A stretch of 48,320 bases of DNA from Methylococcus sp. (GTDB taxonomy: Bacteria > Pseudomonadota > Gammaproteobacteria > Methylococcales > Methylococcaceae): positions 1 to 48,320 of the forward strand of contig QYQA01000005.1 of NCBI GenBank assembly GCA_007280285.1, in the 5' to 3' direction. This document shows, piece by piece, positions 26,262-34,098 of this stretch (position 1 is its first letter; every line of letters starts with the position of its first letter). The notes under the pieces are model-generated. The model saw only the letters and a list, made by a program, of their open reading frames with translations, made no database searches and had not been told where the DNA came from. Made by a program: the position numbers and the translations under genes.

Positions 26262-27164
26262 TTATTGAGGCGCCGCCGCTGGGGCTTCTTGTGGCGCAGG
26301 GGCTGCTGGTGCTACCTCAGGCGCGGGTGCCGCTTCAGTCTTTGGAAGTTCCTTTCGGTCAATCTTCGCCTTGGCCTGAAGACCGGTGATGTAATCCTGC
26401 AGCTTCTTGGTCTGCACCATGTTGCGGATTTGATCCTTCACTGAATCAAAGGGCGGCGGCGCCTGTTCGCGCGATTCTTCACGCACGATCACGTGCCAAC
26501 CAAACTGACTCTGGACTGGATTCTGGGTGGTTTCACCATCCTTCAGTGCGATAACGGCATCTGAGAAAGGCTGCACCATTTGCTGTGGATTAAACCAACC
26601 CAGTTCACCGCCTTTATCTTTAGAACCTGGATCCTTGGAGAGCTTTTTCGCCAGTCCTTCGAACTTTTCGCCCTTCGAAAGCTTTGCGATGACATCCTTC
26701 GCGGCTGCTTCGGTTTCTACCAAAATATGCTTGGCGCGATATTCCGCATTCTTCATCGGCCCAATGCGGTCCTCATATTCTTTTTTGAGATCTTCATCGG
26801 TGACCTTAACGGTTTCGATGAAGCGCTCTGCAGCAGCCTGCGACATCAGCATACGCTGCGCGTTTTCAAGCTTCGCCGCAAACTTTGGGTCCTTGGCGGC
26901 ATCTGAACTCCCAAGATCCTGACTGAGGAGTTCGCGCTTGATGAGCTCTTCAACAATCTTGTCATCCGGAATCTTGTTGGCACCTCGCCGTTCATTCACT
27001 TCATCGGCGAGAATATCAAAGGCGCTCTTGCTGATGGGCTTGCCATTCACCGTCGCCACCACTTCCCCTGTGGCGACCACTTGTGAGCCTGTTGAAGGTG
27101 ATTTATCGCAGCCTGCTGCCAATAGAGCGAGCGCACCTGCTAAGACCAGGACGTTTTTATTCAT
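26262..27164 (-). CDS. Peptidyl-prolyl cis-trans isomerase lipoprotein (parvulin/PpiC-SurA type)
   Basis: A 300-residue exported foldase. The N-terminus has a signal ending in LLAAGC with lipidated C19. A SurA-N-like helical region with 'VVATVNGKPISKSAFDIL' (about 35-52) precedes the parvulin domain. The latter runs from 'EYRAKHILVETE' through 'GGELGWFNPQQMVQPFSDAV' to 'SQFGWHVIVREE'. The last 30 residues are an Ala-Pro-Glu-Gln low-complexity tail. It probably helps fold outer-membrane or periplasmic proteins. It is the last gene of the leftward yciB-yciI-bolA-ppiC group, 48 bases after bolA, and ends before a strong terminator. Confidence 0.93.
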   Translation of the reverse strand: MNKNVLVLAGALALLAAGCDKSPSTGSQVVATGEVVATVNGKPISKSAFDILADEVNERRGANKIPDDKIVEELIKRELLSQDLGSSDAAKDPKFAAKLENAQRMLMSQAAAERFIETVKVTDEDLKKEYEDRIGPMKNAEYRAKHILVETEAAAKDVIAKLSKGEKFEGLAKKLSKDPGSKDKGGELGWFNPQQMVQPFSDAVIALKDGETTQNPVQSQFGWHVIVREESREQAPPPFDSVKDQIRNMVQTKKLQDYITGLQAKAKIDRKELPKTEAAPAPEVAPAAPAPQEAPAAAPQ

Positions 27165-27212
27165 TCGTCAATACCTATGGTTTAAAGAAAAAAAGAACTA
27201 TGGACATCGCGA

Positions 27213-27488
27213 TCACGATGCTTCGGAAGGGGCGCTCGCCTTGATCACCAAGGCGTGAATATCAGTCCGCATCAGATCCCCGAGAGCCTTGTAGACCAAC
27301 TGATGGCGCTGAACCAGCGTCTTTCCCTGAAAGGCTTCCGCAACGATGATAGCAGTGAAATGGCCGCCGCCGCTTTGGATAGCACCCGCGTGCCCCGCGT
27401 GCGCGTGACTGTCATCAATGATCTCAAGATGCACGGGATGGAGCGCATCATGGAGACGTGTTTTGATCGTTTCAATACGTTGATTCAT
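27213..27488 (-). CDS. bolA: BolA family protein
   Basis: A 91-residue protein of the BolA family. Visible are 'RLHDALHPVHLEIIDDSHAHAGHAG', the beta strands with the conserved histidines, and 'GKTLVQRHQLVYKALGDLM', the helix with the RH pair. BolA proteins bind monothiol glutaredoxins with a shared 2Fe-2S cluster, and some bind DNA. Whether this is BolA itself or a paralogue such as IbaG cannot be decided from the sequence alone. Its start overlaps the end of yciI by four bases, and ppiC follows. Confidence 0.93.
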   Translation of the reverse strand: MNQRIETIKTRLHDALHPVHLEIIDDSHAHAGHAGAIQSGGGHFTAIIVAEAFQGKTLVQRHQLVYKALGDLMRTDIHALVIKASAPSEAS

Positions 27489-27787
27489 GCGGGTAGGACC
27501 TTCTTAAAGGGATTAATACGAACTTCGGCGAAGACACCCGCTTGCTGATAGGGATCCGCGGCTATGAAGGCCTTGGCCTCACTAAGACTATCAAACTCTG
27601 CAACGATGAGGGTTCCCTTAAAGCCAAGATCCCCAGGATCCTCTGTTTCAGCAGCAGGGAAAGGGCCAGCGAGGATCAAACGCCCAGCCTCCTGAAGCGT
27701 CCTGAGCCTTGCTAAATGGGCCGGCCGGTTTTCAAGCCGAAGCGCCAGCGTTCCGGGATGATCTTCGGCCATGATGGCAAACAACAT
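27485..27787 (-). CDS. yciI: YciI family protein
   Basis: A 100-residue ferredoxin-like-fold protein. 'ENRPAHLARLRTLQEAGRLILAGPFPA' (about 19-45), followed by 'EFDSLSEAKAFIAADPY' and the C-terminal 'EVRINPFKKV', match the YciI family. The conserved histidine (in RPAHL) and aspartate (in AADPY) are the presumed catalytic pair of these dehydrochlorinase-like proteins. Biological role is unknown. I placed the start at ATG 27787; the open frame runs on to 27907 but overlaps yciB. The gene begins two bases after yciB and overlaps bolA by four. Confidence 0.92.
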   Translation of the reverse strand: MLFAIMAEDHPGTLALRLENRPAHLARLRTLQEAGRLILAGPFPAAETEDPGDLGFKGTLIVAEFDSLSEAKAFIAADPYQQAGVFAEVRINPFKKVLPA

Positions 27788-27789
27788 CC

Positions 27790-28341
27790 TCAATCCTCTT
27801 TGATGGGCGCTGTCGCCGGGGCAAGGTGTCGGGCCAAAAAGACCGATTGCAAAAGGACAAAGGCAATCGTCAAGCCGAGCATCCCAAAGAGCTTGAAATT
27901 GACCCATACGCTTTCTTCATAGTTGAAAGCCACGTAGAGATTGATCGCGCCAATCACCACGAAATAGACTGTCCAAGCAAGATTAAGCCGGCGCCAAATC
28001 GCTGATGGCAATTCAATCTGGGAACCCATCATCCGCTGAATAATGGGTTCTCGGCCGATCCACTGGCTGCCCAGGAAAACGACAGCAAACAACCAATTGA
28101 GAACGGTTGGCTTCCATTTGATGAAATTTGGATCTTTAAGAAACCAGGTCGCACCGCCAAAGACGACGATGAGGACGAGCGATACGAGGTGCATCGTTTC
28201 AACCTTTCGGGTCCTGAACCAGGTGTAGCCGACCTGAATGACCGCGCCCACCATGGCCGCCAGCGTGGCCATGTAGATATCACCGAGTTTATACGCCGCA
28301 AAAAAAAGAACGATCGGAAAAAAATCGACCAGGATTTTCAT
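27790..28341 (-). CDS. yciB: Inner membrane-spanning protein YciB (septation protein A)
   Basis: A 183-residue protein with five transmembrane helices, starting 'MKILVDFFPIVLFFAAYKLGDIY', the recognised YciB/IspZ N-terminus. 'FIKWKPTVLNWLFAVVFLGSQ' and 'RLNLAWTVYFVVIGAINLYVAF' are further family signatures. YciB is linked to cell division and envelope synthesis; it interacts with elongation and division proteins in E. coli. It leads a tightly packed leftward operon. The 220-base gap upstream separates it from the rightward DUF1244 gene and must hold divergent promoters. Confidence 0.94.
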   Translation of the reverse strand: MKILVDFFPIVLFFAAYKLGDIYMATLAAMVGAVIQVGYTWFRTRKVETMHLVSLVLIVVFGGATWFLKDPNFIKWKPTVLNWLFAVVFLGSQWIGREPIIQRMMGSQIELPSAIWRRLNLAWTVYFVVIGAINLYVAFNYEESVWVNFKLFGMLGLTIAFVLLQSVFLARHLAPATAPIKED

Positions 28342-28563
28342 AGGTTCGAGTGGGCCCTAGGGCGTTATGAAATAAGGTGCGTTAAAAAAAGAGGTAGTGA
28401 CTGTCTATCGGTTCGATAAGATCCATCTGAACGGCACTTCAGCCAAGAAGACAGACATCCAATTTGTGGCATGATTATAGCCCAGATGCCGACCTGATTC
28501 GGCAACTCCTTTTTATAAGGGCTGATTATCCGCCCGCCACCACCCAAGAGAGCAGCCTCTTCC

Positions 28564-28878
28564 ATGGATCTTCAAACCACCACTGAACTCGAAGCGGCCA
28601 CCTTCAGGCGCCTGGTCAGCCACCTTCAAAGTCATCCTGAAGCGCAGAACATTGAATTGATGCTGCTGGCCGATTTTTGTCGCAACTGCCTCGCTAAATG
28701 GTACAGCGCTGAAGCCAACGAACGAGGGATAAATATCGATTACCCCGAAGCTCAGTCGCTCATTTACGGGATGCCCTACCCTGAATGGAAGGAGCGCTTC
28801 CAAACGGAAGCAAGCCCAGAGCAACTTGAGCGCATGCAACAACGCCAGCGCGAGCAACAGCAAGCCGCCCAGCAATAA
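28564..28878 (+). CDS. DUF1244 family protein
   Basis: A 104-residue helical protein. The core 'NIELMLLADFCRNCLAKWY' (about 29-48), with its FCRNC cysteine pair, and 'LIYGMPYPEWKERFQTEAS' (63-81) are diagnostic of DUF1244, a small cytosolic family in alpha- and gammaproteobacteria. The two cysteines could bind metal, but this is not shown. The C-terminus is a Gln/Arg-rich tail. Function is unknown. It lies 16 bases before nagZ on the same strand. Confidence 0.9.
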   Translation: MDLQTTTELEAATFRRLVSHLQSHPEAQNIELMLLADFCRNCLAKWYSAEANERGINIDYPEAQSLIYGMPYPEWKERFQTEASPEQLERMQQRQREQQQAAQQ

Positions 28879-28894
28879 GCACCCTTAGACGTCC

Positions 28895-29932
28895 ATGAAT
28901 ATTAACCAGAGGACTTCGGCAGGCCGCCTCCAAGGCCCTGTCATGATCGACATTGAAGGCCTTAGCATCACCCAAGATGAACACCTAAGACTTGAACATC
29001 CCGCAACCGGCGGCGTCATCCTCTTTGGGAGAAATTATGCGTCCCCATCCCAAATTCGGGCACTCATCGCCTCCATTCGGGCCATCCGACCTTCCCTCCT
29101 GATGGCTGTCGATCATGAAGGGGGCCGCGTTCAACGGTTTCGTGACGGCTTTACGACACTGCCGGCAGCGGCGAATTATGAACGTCTTGATGATCTTCAG
29201 CTGGTGGAGGATGCGGGATGGGTCATGGCATCCGAATGCCTTGCGGTTGGGATCGATTTTAGCTTTGCACCGGTCCTTGACGTTGAATCAGGGATCAGCC
29301 AAGTGATTGGCGACCGGGCTTTCGGCCGCGATCCGGCCACCGTATCCCGCTTGGCGGGGGCCTTTGTCCGAGGGATGCGGGATGCCGGTATGGCCGCTGT
29401 CGGCAAACATTTCCCAGGCCACGGCGGGGTGATCGAAGATTCCCACCTCGCCTTGCCTGTCGATCATCGGACCCTCAACGAGCTGGAGGACTGGGATCTT
29501 CTCCCCTTTGCCGACTTGATCACTGCCGGTATCGAAGGCATCATGCCGGCCCATGTCATTTATGATGCTGTAGATGCCCAACCGGCCGGCTTCTCCTCCT
29601 ATTGGATTCAAACAGTCCTTAGAGGACAGCTCGGATTTAAGGGGGCCATTTTCAGCGATGATCTCTCCATGGAAGGGGCCGCTTTTGCCGGTGGCCCGAT
29701 CGATCGCGCCATGCTGGCCCTTGAAGCGGGCTGCGACATGGTCCTCGTCTGCAATGCCCCTCGGAGTGCCGAAGCGGTTTTGGAGGCCTTAGGCAGCCCC
29801 TCACCAGACGATTTGAAAGGGGGGCGGCTTGACCGGCTGCGCGGCCATCGATCGAGGGTTCCAGAGGACCTCTTTAACCATCCCCGTTGGCAATCTACAG
29901 TGCAGCGACTTCAATCCCTGAGCGACCATTGA
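28895..29932 (+). CDS. nagZ: Beta-N-acetylglucosaminidase NagZ
   Basis: A 345-residue family-3 glycosidase. It removes N-acetylglucosamine from anhydromuropeptides in the cytoplasm during peptidoglycan recycling. 'GPVMIDIEG' starts the barrel; 'AVDHEGGRVQRFRDGFTTLP' (71-90), 'VGKHFPGHGG' (169-178, with the K-H and the catalytic-loop H176) and 'FSDDLSMEGA' (nucleophile aspartate near 255-256) are all present. The first ~13 residues extend beyond the E. coli start. It forms a compact group with hpt and mtiP downstream (three bases to hpt). The lytic transglycosylase at 13928 makes its precursors. Confidence 0.95.
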   Translation: MNINQRTSAGRLQGPVMIDIEGLSITQDEHLRLEHPATGGVILFGRNYASPSQIRALIASIRAIRPSLLMAVDHEGGRVQRFRDGFTTLPAAANYERLDDLQLVEDAGWVMASECLAVGIDFSFAPVLDVESGISQVIGDRAFGRDPATVSRLAGAFVRGMRDAGMAAVGKHFPGHGGVIEDSHLALPVDHRTLNELEDWDLLPFADLITAGIEGIMPAHVIYDAVDAQPAGFSSYWIQTVLRGQLGFKGAIFSDDLSMEGAAFAGGPIDRAMLALEAGCDMVLVCNAPRSAEAVLEALGSPSPDDLKGGRLDRLRGHRSRVPEDLFNHPRWQSTVQRLQSLSDH

Positions 29933-29935
29933 ATC

Positions 29936-30487
29936 ATGACCCTACTCGAAGAAATACGACGCGTTGCGGATGAAGCGACCTGCCTTTACACGCACGCTGA
30001 GGTCCATGAGGCCATTAAAGCGATGGCTGCGAGGATAACGATAGAACTTCAAGATGCGCACCCTATCATCCTGACCGTCCTCAATGGGGGTATTTTTTTC
30101 GCCGGGGAGCTCCTCCTTCATCTTCCTTTCCCCCTCGAGGTGGATTCGCTAAAGGCCGGGCGCTATCAGGGGGCCACCGCCGGAACCACGATGACCTGGA
30201 CCTTGCGCCCGAGCCTTTCACTCAAAGACCGAACCGTCTTGGTGGTTGATGACATCCTCGATGAAGGCATCACCCTCAGCGAGATCATAAGATTCTGCGA
30301 GCAAGAGGGTGCCAAGGACATTTACTCAGCCGTCCTTGTCGATAAAATGATCGGCAAAGAAAAGCCCGCCACGGCCAATTTTGTAGGGCTTGTCACAGAG
30401 AATCACTATCTCTTCGGGTATGGTCTCGATTATAAGAACCACCTCCGTAACTGGCCCGGTGTCTATGCCTGCCAGACGGTTTATTAA
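29936..30487 (+). CDS. hpt: Hypoxanthine-guanine phosphoribosyltransferase
   Basis: A 183-residue purine-salvage enzyme that joins hypoxanthine or guanine to PRPP. The PRPP-binding motif 'VLVVDDILDEGIT' is at 101-113, with 'VLNGGIFFAGELL' at 48-60 for the phosphate loop and 'YGLDYKNHLRNWPGV' near the C-terminus for base binding. The nagZ-hpt-mtiP order is typical of Pseudomonas and related gammaproteobacteria. It lies three bases after nagZ. Confidence 0.94.
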   Translation: MTLLEEIRRVADEATCLYTHAEVHEAIKAMAARITIELQDAHPIILTVLNGGIFFAGELLLHLPFPLEVDSLKAGRYQGATAGTTMTWTLRPSLSLKDRTVLVVDDILDEGITLSEIIRFCEQEGAKDIYSAVLVDKMIGKEKPATANFVGLVTENHYLFGYGLDYKNHLRNWPGVYACQTVY

Positions 30488-30512
30488 TACCTGAAGCTTG
30501 GATCACCTTATC

Positions 30513-31256
30513 ATGACATCACGCACAGCCATCCTCGGTGGGACCGGTCTTACCCATCCCGAACATTTCGAGATCGAACGCCGCGACGGGGTTGAAACCC
30601 CTTTTGGAAAACCCTCCGCAGACCTTCTCTACGGCACTCTATTTGGCCAATCCGTCGTCTTTCTGGCACGTCATGGCAACCCGCATGTCATCCCGCCCCA
30701 CCGGATCAACTACCGGGCCAATCTCTGGGCGCTCAAGGAGGCCGGCGTCGAGCGTGTCCTCGCTATTGCCGCGGTCGGGGGTATCACTCAGGCTATGGGC
30801 CCTTCGGTCATTGCGATTCCAGAGCAATTGATCGACTATACCTATGGCCGTGATCATACTTATTTCGAAGAGGATCTCGACCATGTCACCCATATTGATT
30901 TCACCGAGCCTTATACGCCTGCCCTTCGTCAGTCGCTGATCGATGCCGCCGAACGCGGCGGTATCGCCATCGTGGACCGTGGCGTTTATGGCTGCACCCA
31001 AGGACCTCGACTTGAAACCCCCGCCGAAATCCTCAAGATGGAACGGGATGGTTGTGACCTCGTTGGGATGACCGGGATGCCTGAAGCGTCGTTGGCCCGT
31101 GAAATTGAACTCGATTATGCCGTCTGTGCCGTCGTCGCTAACTGGGCCGCTGGCAAGCAGCCGGGCGCCATCACCATGGCGGAGATTGAGGACAATCTAA
31201 AGTTGGGCATGGCACACCTCGGGCAACTGCTTCAGCACTGGCAACCGGGGACTTGA
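30513..31256 (+). CDS. mtiP: S-methyl-5'-thioinosine phosphorylase
   Basis: A 247-residue PNP/MTAP-family enzyme. 'ILGGTGLTH' (7-15) binds phosphate, 'FLARHGNPHVIPPHRINYRAN' lies near 50-72, 'AAVGGI' follows, and 'VGMTGMPEASLAREIEL' is the purine-site region. Many MTA phosphorylases have 'MTxxPE' here; MTI phosphorylases, as in Pseudomonas, have 'MTGMPEA', favouring methylthioinosine. Its hypoxanthine product is the substrate of the neighbouring Hpt. A TTG start at 30498 is possible, but ATG 30513 gives the family's usual start and length. Confidence 0.9.
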   Translation: MTSRTAILGGTGLTHPEHFEIERRDGVETPFGKPSADLLYGTLFGQSVVFLARHGNPHVIPPHRINYRANLWALKEAGVERVLAIAAVGGITQAMGPSVIAIPEQLIDYTYGRDHTYFEEDLDHVTHIDFTEPYTPALRQSLIDAAERGGIAIVDRGVYGCTQGPRLETPAEILKMERDGCDLVGMTGMPEASLAREIELDYAVCAVVANWAAGKQPGAITMAEIEDNLKLGMAHLGQLLQHWQPGT

Positions 31257-31265
31257 AACCATCGG

Positions 31266-32036
31266 TCAGCCAAAGGGCACGCCAAAGATCCAGCCCTCCT
31301 TCACAGCGAGATCTCTGATCAAGAGGTCTTGGGGCGGACCCCATAAGGCTTCGAGTTGCCCGGTTCGGTCCAAAGTCTCCAGCATCCGCGAGATAGCGTA
31401 GGCGTCTTTTTGATCTGGGCTTCCAACGATCTCCCCCTGTACCCTCTTCCACAAAGAGGGATAGGCTTCAAGCAACACAGAAACCCCTTCAGGGACTTCA
31501 AATCCATCCATCGGCCAGACATGGACGCGGCGTCCTAGACGCTGGCGAATGTGATGAAGCCACGGCAGTCCGGCGTGGGTTGATTTGGCGACCGATCCTT
31601 GAACATCGAAGTGAAAAATCGATTTGGCACCGGCCACGATTTCAGTCTGGCGCCGCCAGCGCGATGACCCGAGCCTTATATTCTGAGGCCTTTGAGATTC
31701 GACCGACACGCCCTCAAGATGGCAGGGCCAGGCCTTTACAAAATCATCCAGCCATTCATCCCAACCAACCCCCAAGGAATAGGCCTCAAGATAGGCCATA
31801 GGAAATGAAAAGCCGTGGTCAATGCCCACCAACGTCGGCCCGCCATTGGAGAGGATCTCGATCAGCCAATAGGCCAGACTCCGACGGGACCAGTGCTGCG
31901 GGCTGCCCGCCTTAGGGCGTTGCTCCACGGGCACCTCGTCGGGCTTCGCTGAGAAGGCCCGAAGACCTCGAAGCCCTTTATCGGGGAGCCCGGCGCCCGA
32001 ATAATCGATGCCAATATACCTATTGAAATGGGCCAC
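31266..32036 (-). CDS. RNase-H-fold-like protein (DUF429-like), unrecognised
   Basis: A 256-residue cytosolic protein. It opens with 'RYIGIDYSGAG', a G-[IV]-D-x-S/A strand as in RNase H/actin-fold families such as DUF429, and a second acid motif 'LVGIDHGFSFP' (near 69-79) fits the same fold. 'SPDQKDAYAISRMLE' near 205-220 resembles the third conserved segment (a D-A-hydrophobic helix). These three could form a metal site, so a nuclease-like role is conceivable but not shown. It converges on mtiP with a nine-base gap and lies 13 bases downstream of blc, perhaps co-transcribed with it. Confidence 0.65.
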   Translation of the reverse strand: MAHFNRYIGIDYSGAGLPDKGLRGLRAFSAKPDEVPVEQRPKAGSPQHWSRRSLAYWLIEILSNGGPTLVGIDHGFSFPMAYLEAYSLGVGWDEWLDDFVKAWPCHLEGVSVESQRPQNIRLGSSRWRRQTEIVAGAKSIFHFDVQGSVAKSTHAGLPWLHHIRQRLGRRVHVWPMDGFEVPEGVSVLLEAYPSLWKRVQGEIVGSPDQKDAYAISRMLETLDRTGQLEALWGPPQDLLIRDLAVKEGWIFGVPFG

Positions 32037-32049
32037 TGCGCACCGGTTT

Positions 32050-32634
32050 TTAAAAGTCGGTTCGTTCCTGAGGGGTCCAGATCAACTGATCTTCGGCAAT
32101 CCCCAAACGCCTGACACGGCTTAAGAGCTCCGCTTTAAGGGCCGGAGAAAGGTGACGATCTCGAAGAAGAATCCAAAAGTAATCCCGATCTGGCCCCATC
32201 ACTAAGGACCAACGATAGTCCTTCTGATCCAAGGCTACCACGTGGTATCCCCCATAAAAAGGGCCAAAGAAACTGACCTTCAAGGAGGCTACTGTTTTAT
32301 CCCCAAGGAAAAAGGCATGACCAACGGCCTCCTGCCACGCGTTAGATTCAGGGTTAAACCCACGATTAATGACTGTGATACTGCCGTCTCCATCGTCTTT
32401 ATAAGTGGCACTGATGTCGGTCAGCCCTCGCTCAAAGCGATGATCGAGACGGGCGATTTCATACCAGACCCCGGTGTAGCGGCTCACCTCAAAGGGGGTC
32501 ACCGCGCTGACCCCTTGGGGGGGACCCATGGAGCATCCGGCCAACGAGGCCGTCAGAATGAGCCACAGGGGCCAAGGGTGAGGCGGGCACGTGGTCACAA
32601 CCGCCTCTTGGGACAATAGATTGAATGGCCACAT
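32050..32634 (-). CDS. blc: Outer membrane lipocalin Blc
   Basis: A 194-residue bacterial lipocalin lipoprotein. The signal ends in SLAGC (lipidation at about C34). The lipocalin motif 'YTGVWYEIARLDHRFERGL' is followed by 'VINRGFNPESNAWQEAVGHAFF', 'ASLKVSFFGPFYGGYHVVALD' and 'YFWILLRDRHLSP', all characteristic of Blc. It sits on the inner face of the outer membrane and binds fatty acids or lysophospholipids. GAGG lies seven bases before ATG 32634. The first residues precede a second possible start (GTG) nearer the hydrophobic stretch. Confidence 0.92.
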   Translation of the reverse strand: MWPFNLLSQEAVVTTCPPHPWPLWLILTASLAGCSMGPPQGVSAVTPFEVSRYTGVWYEIARLDHRFERGLTDISATYKDDGDGSITVINRGFNPESNAWQEAVGHAFFLGDKTVASLKVSFFGPFYGGYHVVALDQKDYRWSLVMGPDRDYFWILLRDRHLSPALKAELLSRVRRLGIAEDQLIWTPQERTDF

Positions 32635-32825
32635 AGGGATGCCTCAGGTTCACTCAAAAAGAGCGATTAAACCATGTCGATCGATGGCGGGACAAACCCT
32701 CGACTTGAAGGCTAAAACTGCACTATGGCATCATGTTAGGTCTTCGTGCCAAGGCCAAAGTGGTTCACCCCTGAAGGCCCCAGCAAAGACAACCCTCACT
32801 CTCACCGAATCCCAAGGACACTCTG

Positions 32826-34013
32826 ATGCCAGGTCGCAATCATCTCTATATTCCAGGCCCTACTAATATTCCAGACGTGGTCCTGAGTGCCATGCATGTG
32901 CCTTCCGAGGACCATCGCTCACCCAATTTCCCGAAACTGGTCACCCCACTGCTTGAAGACCTTAAAAAAATCTTCCTGACCGACAAGGGGCAGTGCTTCA
33001 TTTTTCCTGCGACCGGAACCGCCGGCTGGGAGATTGCGCTCACCAACACGCTGTCACCCGGCGATAAGGTCTTGGCTTACCGCTTCGGCCAGTTCACCCA
33101 CCTTTGGATCGACCTCGCTAAGCGTCTCGGCATGGATGTCGAATTTCATGAGATCCCCTGGGGTGAAGGGGTTCCCCTCGATCATCTGGAAGATCGCCTC
33201 AAAGCGGATCAAACCCATGACATCAAAGCCGTCCTCATATGCCACAACGAGACCGCAACGGGCGTCACCAGCAACCTCTTAGGCGTTCGCAAGGCGCTCG
33301 ATGCGAGTCACCACCCGGCTCTCTTCTTTGTCGACGGCGTCAGTTCGATCGGTTCGCTCGAATTTCGTTTCGATGAGTGGGGCATCGACGTGGCCTTGGC
33401 AGGGACACAGAAAGGCTTCATGCTTCCTGCTGGCCTTGCCCTGCTGGCCTTCAGCCAGAAGGCCCTCGCTGCCCGTGAACATGCGACCTGTCCCCGAGCT
33501 TTCCTCGATATTCATGACCACATGGTGCATAACCCCGGTGGCTATTTTCCTTACACCCCGTCCATTCCGCTTCTTTATGGACTCAAGAAAGCTATCGAGC
33601 TGATGTTAGAGGAAGGGATGGAGACTATTTACGCGCGCCATGCCCGACTGGCCGAAGGGGTTCGTCAGGCGGTGGCCGCCTGGGGCCTTCAAACCTGCTC
33701 CAAAGGCCCACAGTGGCACTCCAACAGTGTGACCGCCATCTTGGTTCCGGAAGGTTTTGATGCACGTGATGTGATGCATTACGCCTACCATCGCTATAAC
33801 CTGTCCTTGGGCGCGGGGCTTTCTGAAGTCCTCGGCAAAGTCTTCCGCATCGGCCACCTGGGCGATCTGAATGAATTGATGTTGTCGAGTGCCATCGTCG
33901 GATCAGAAATGGCCATGCGCGATGCCGGCATCGAGGTGACCCCTGGCAGTGGTATCGCCGCGGCTTCTGAGTACTGGCGAAAAACAGCGGCCCCACTCGC
34001 CCCCCGCGGCTGA
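32826..34013 (+). CDS. sgaA: Serine-glyoxylate aminotransferase
   Basis: A 395-residue class V (PLP) aminotransferase that makes glycine and hydroxypyruvate from glyoxylate and serine. The start 'GRNHLYIPGPTNIPD' is typical. 'GTAGWEIALTNTL' binds PLP phosphate, 'FFVDGVSSIGSLEFRFDEW' has the PLP aspartate (D170), and 'LAGTQKGFMLPAGLA' carries the Schiff-base lysine K196. AAGGA precedes the ATG. The next two genes complete a path to phosphoglycerate. The same family includes alanine-glyoxylate and other serine aminotransferases; the context supports the serine-glyoxylate reading. Confidence 0.93.
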   Translation: MPGRNHLYIPGPTNIPDVVLSAMHVPSEDHRSPNFPKLVTPLLEDLKKIFLTDKGQCFIFPATGTAGWEIALTNTLSPGDKVLAYRFGQFTHLWIDLAKRLGMDVEFHEIPWGEGVPLDHLEDRLKADQTHDIKAVLICHNETATGVTSNLLGVRKALDASHHPALFFVDGVSSIGSLEFRFDEWGIDVALAGTQKGFMLPAGLALLAFSQKALAAREHATCPRAFLDIHDHMVHNPGGYFPYTPSIPLLYGLKKAIELMLEEGMETIYARHARLAEGVRQAVAAWGLQTCSKGPQWHSNSVTAILVPEGFDARDVMHYAYHRYNLSLGAGLSEVLGKVFRIGHLGDLNELMLSSAIVGSEMAMRDAGIEVTPGSGIAAASEYWRKTAAPLAPRG

Positions 34014-34021
34014 GTGTTCTT

Positions 34022-34052
34022 CAAGGCGTCTTCTTCATCAGAAGACGCCTTG
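34022..34052 (+). terminator. Long hairpin between sgaA and hprA
   Basis: A perfect 13-bp inverted repeat, CAAGGCGTCTTCT at 34022-34034 with its complement at 34040-34052, and a 5-base loop. It lies nine bases after the sgaA stop and is followed by TGGTTCCTTTG, which is T-rich but not a T-run. It could be a weak terminator that lowers expression of the downstream genes or a stabiliser of the sgaA transcript. Confidence 0.6.
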
Positions 34053-34098
34053 TGGTTCCTTTGATCCCCTTATTGTTTCATGGCGCGCGGAGGTTCTG

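Noticed and set aside
27788-27907. Upstream extension of yciI
   Set aside because: It overlaps the coding end of yciB and does not match the YciI N-terminus, which begins at ATG 27787.
33949-34098. 50-codon N-terminal extension of the hydroxyacid dehydrogenase overlapping sgaA
   Set aside because: It overlaps the end of sgaA and spans the intergenic hairpin. GTG 34099 has GGAGG upstream and gives the family-typical length.
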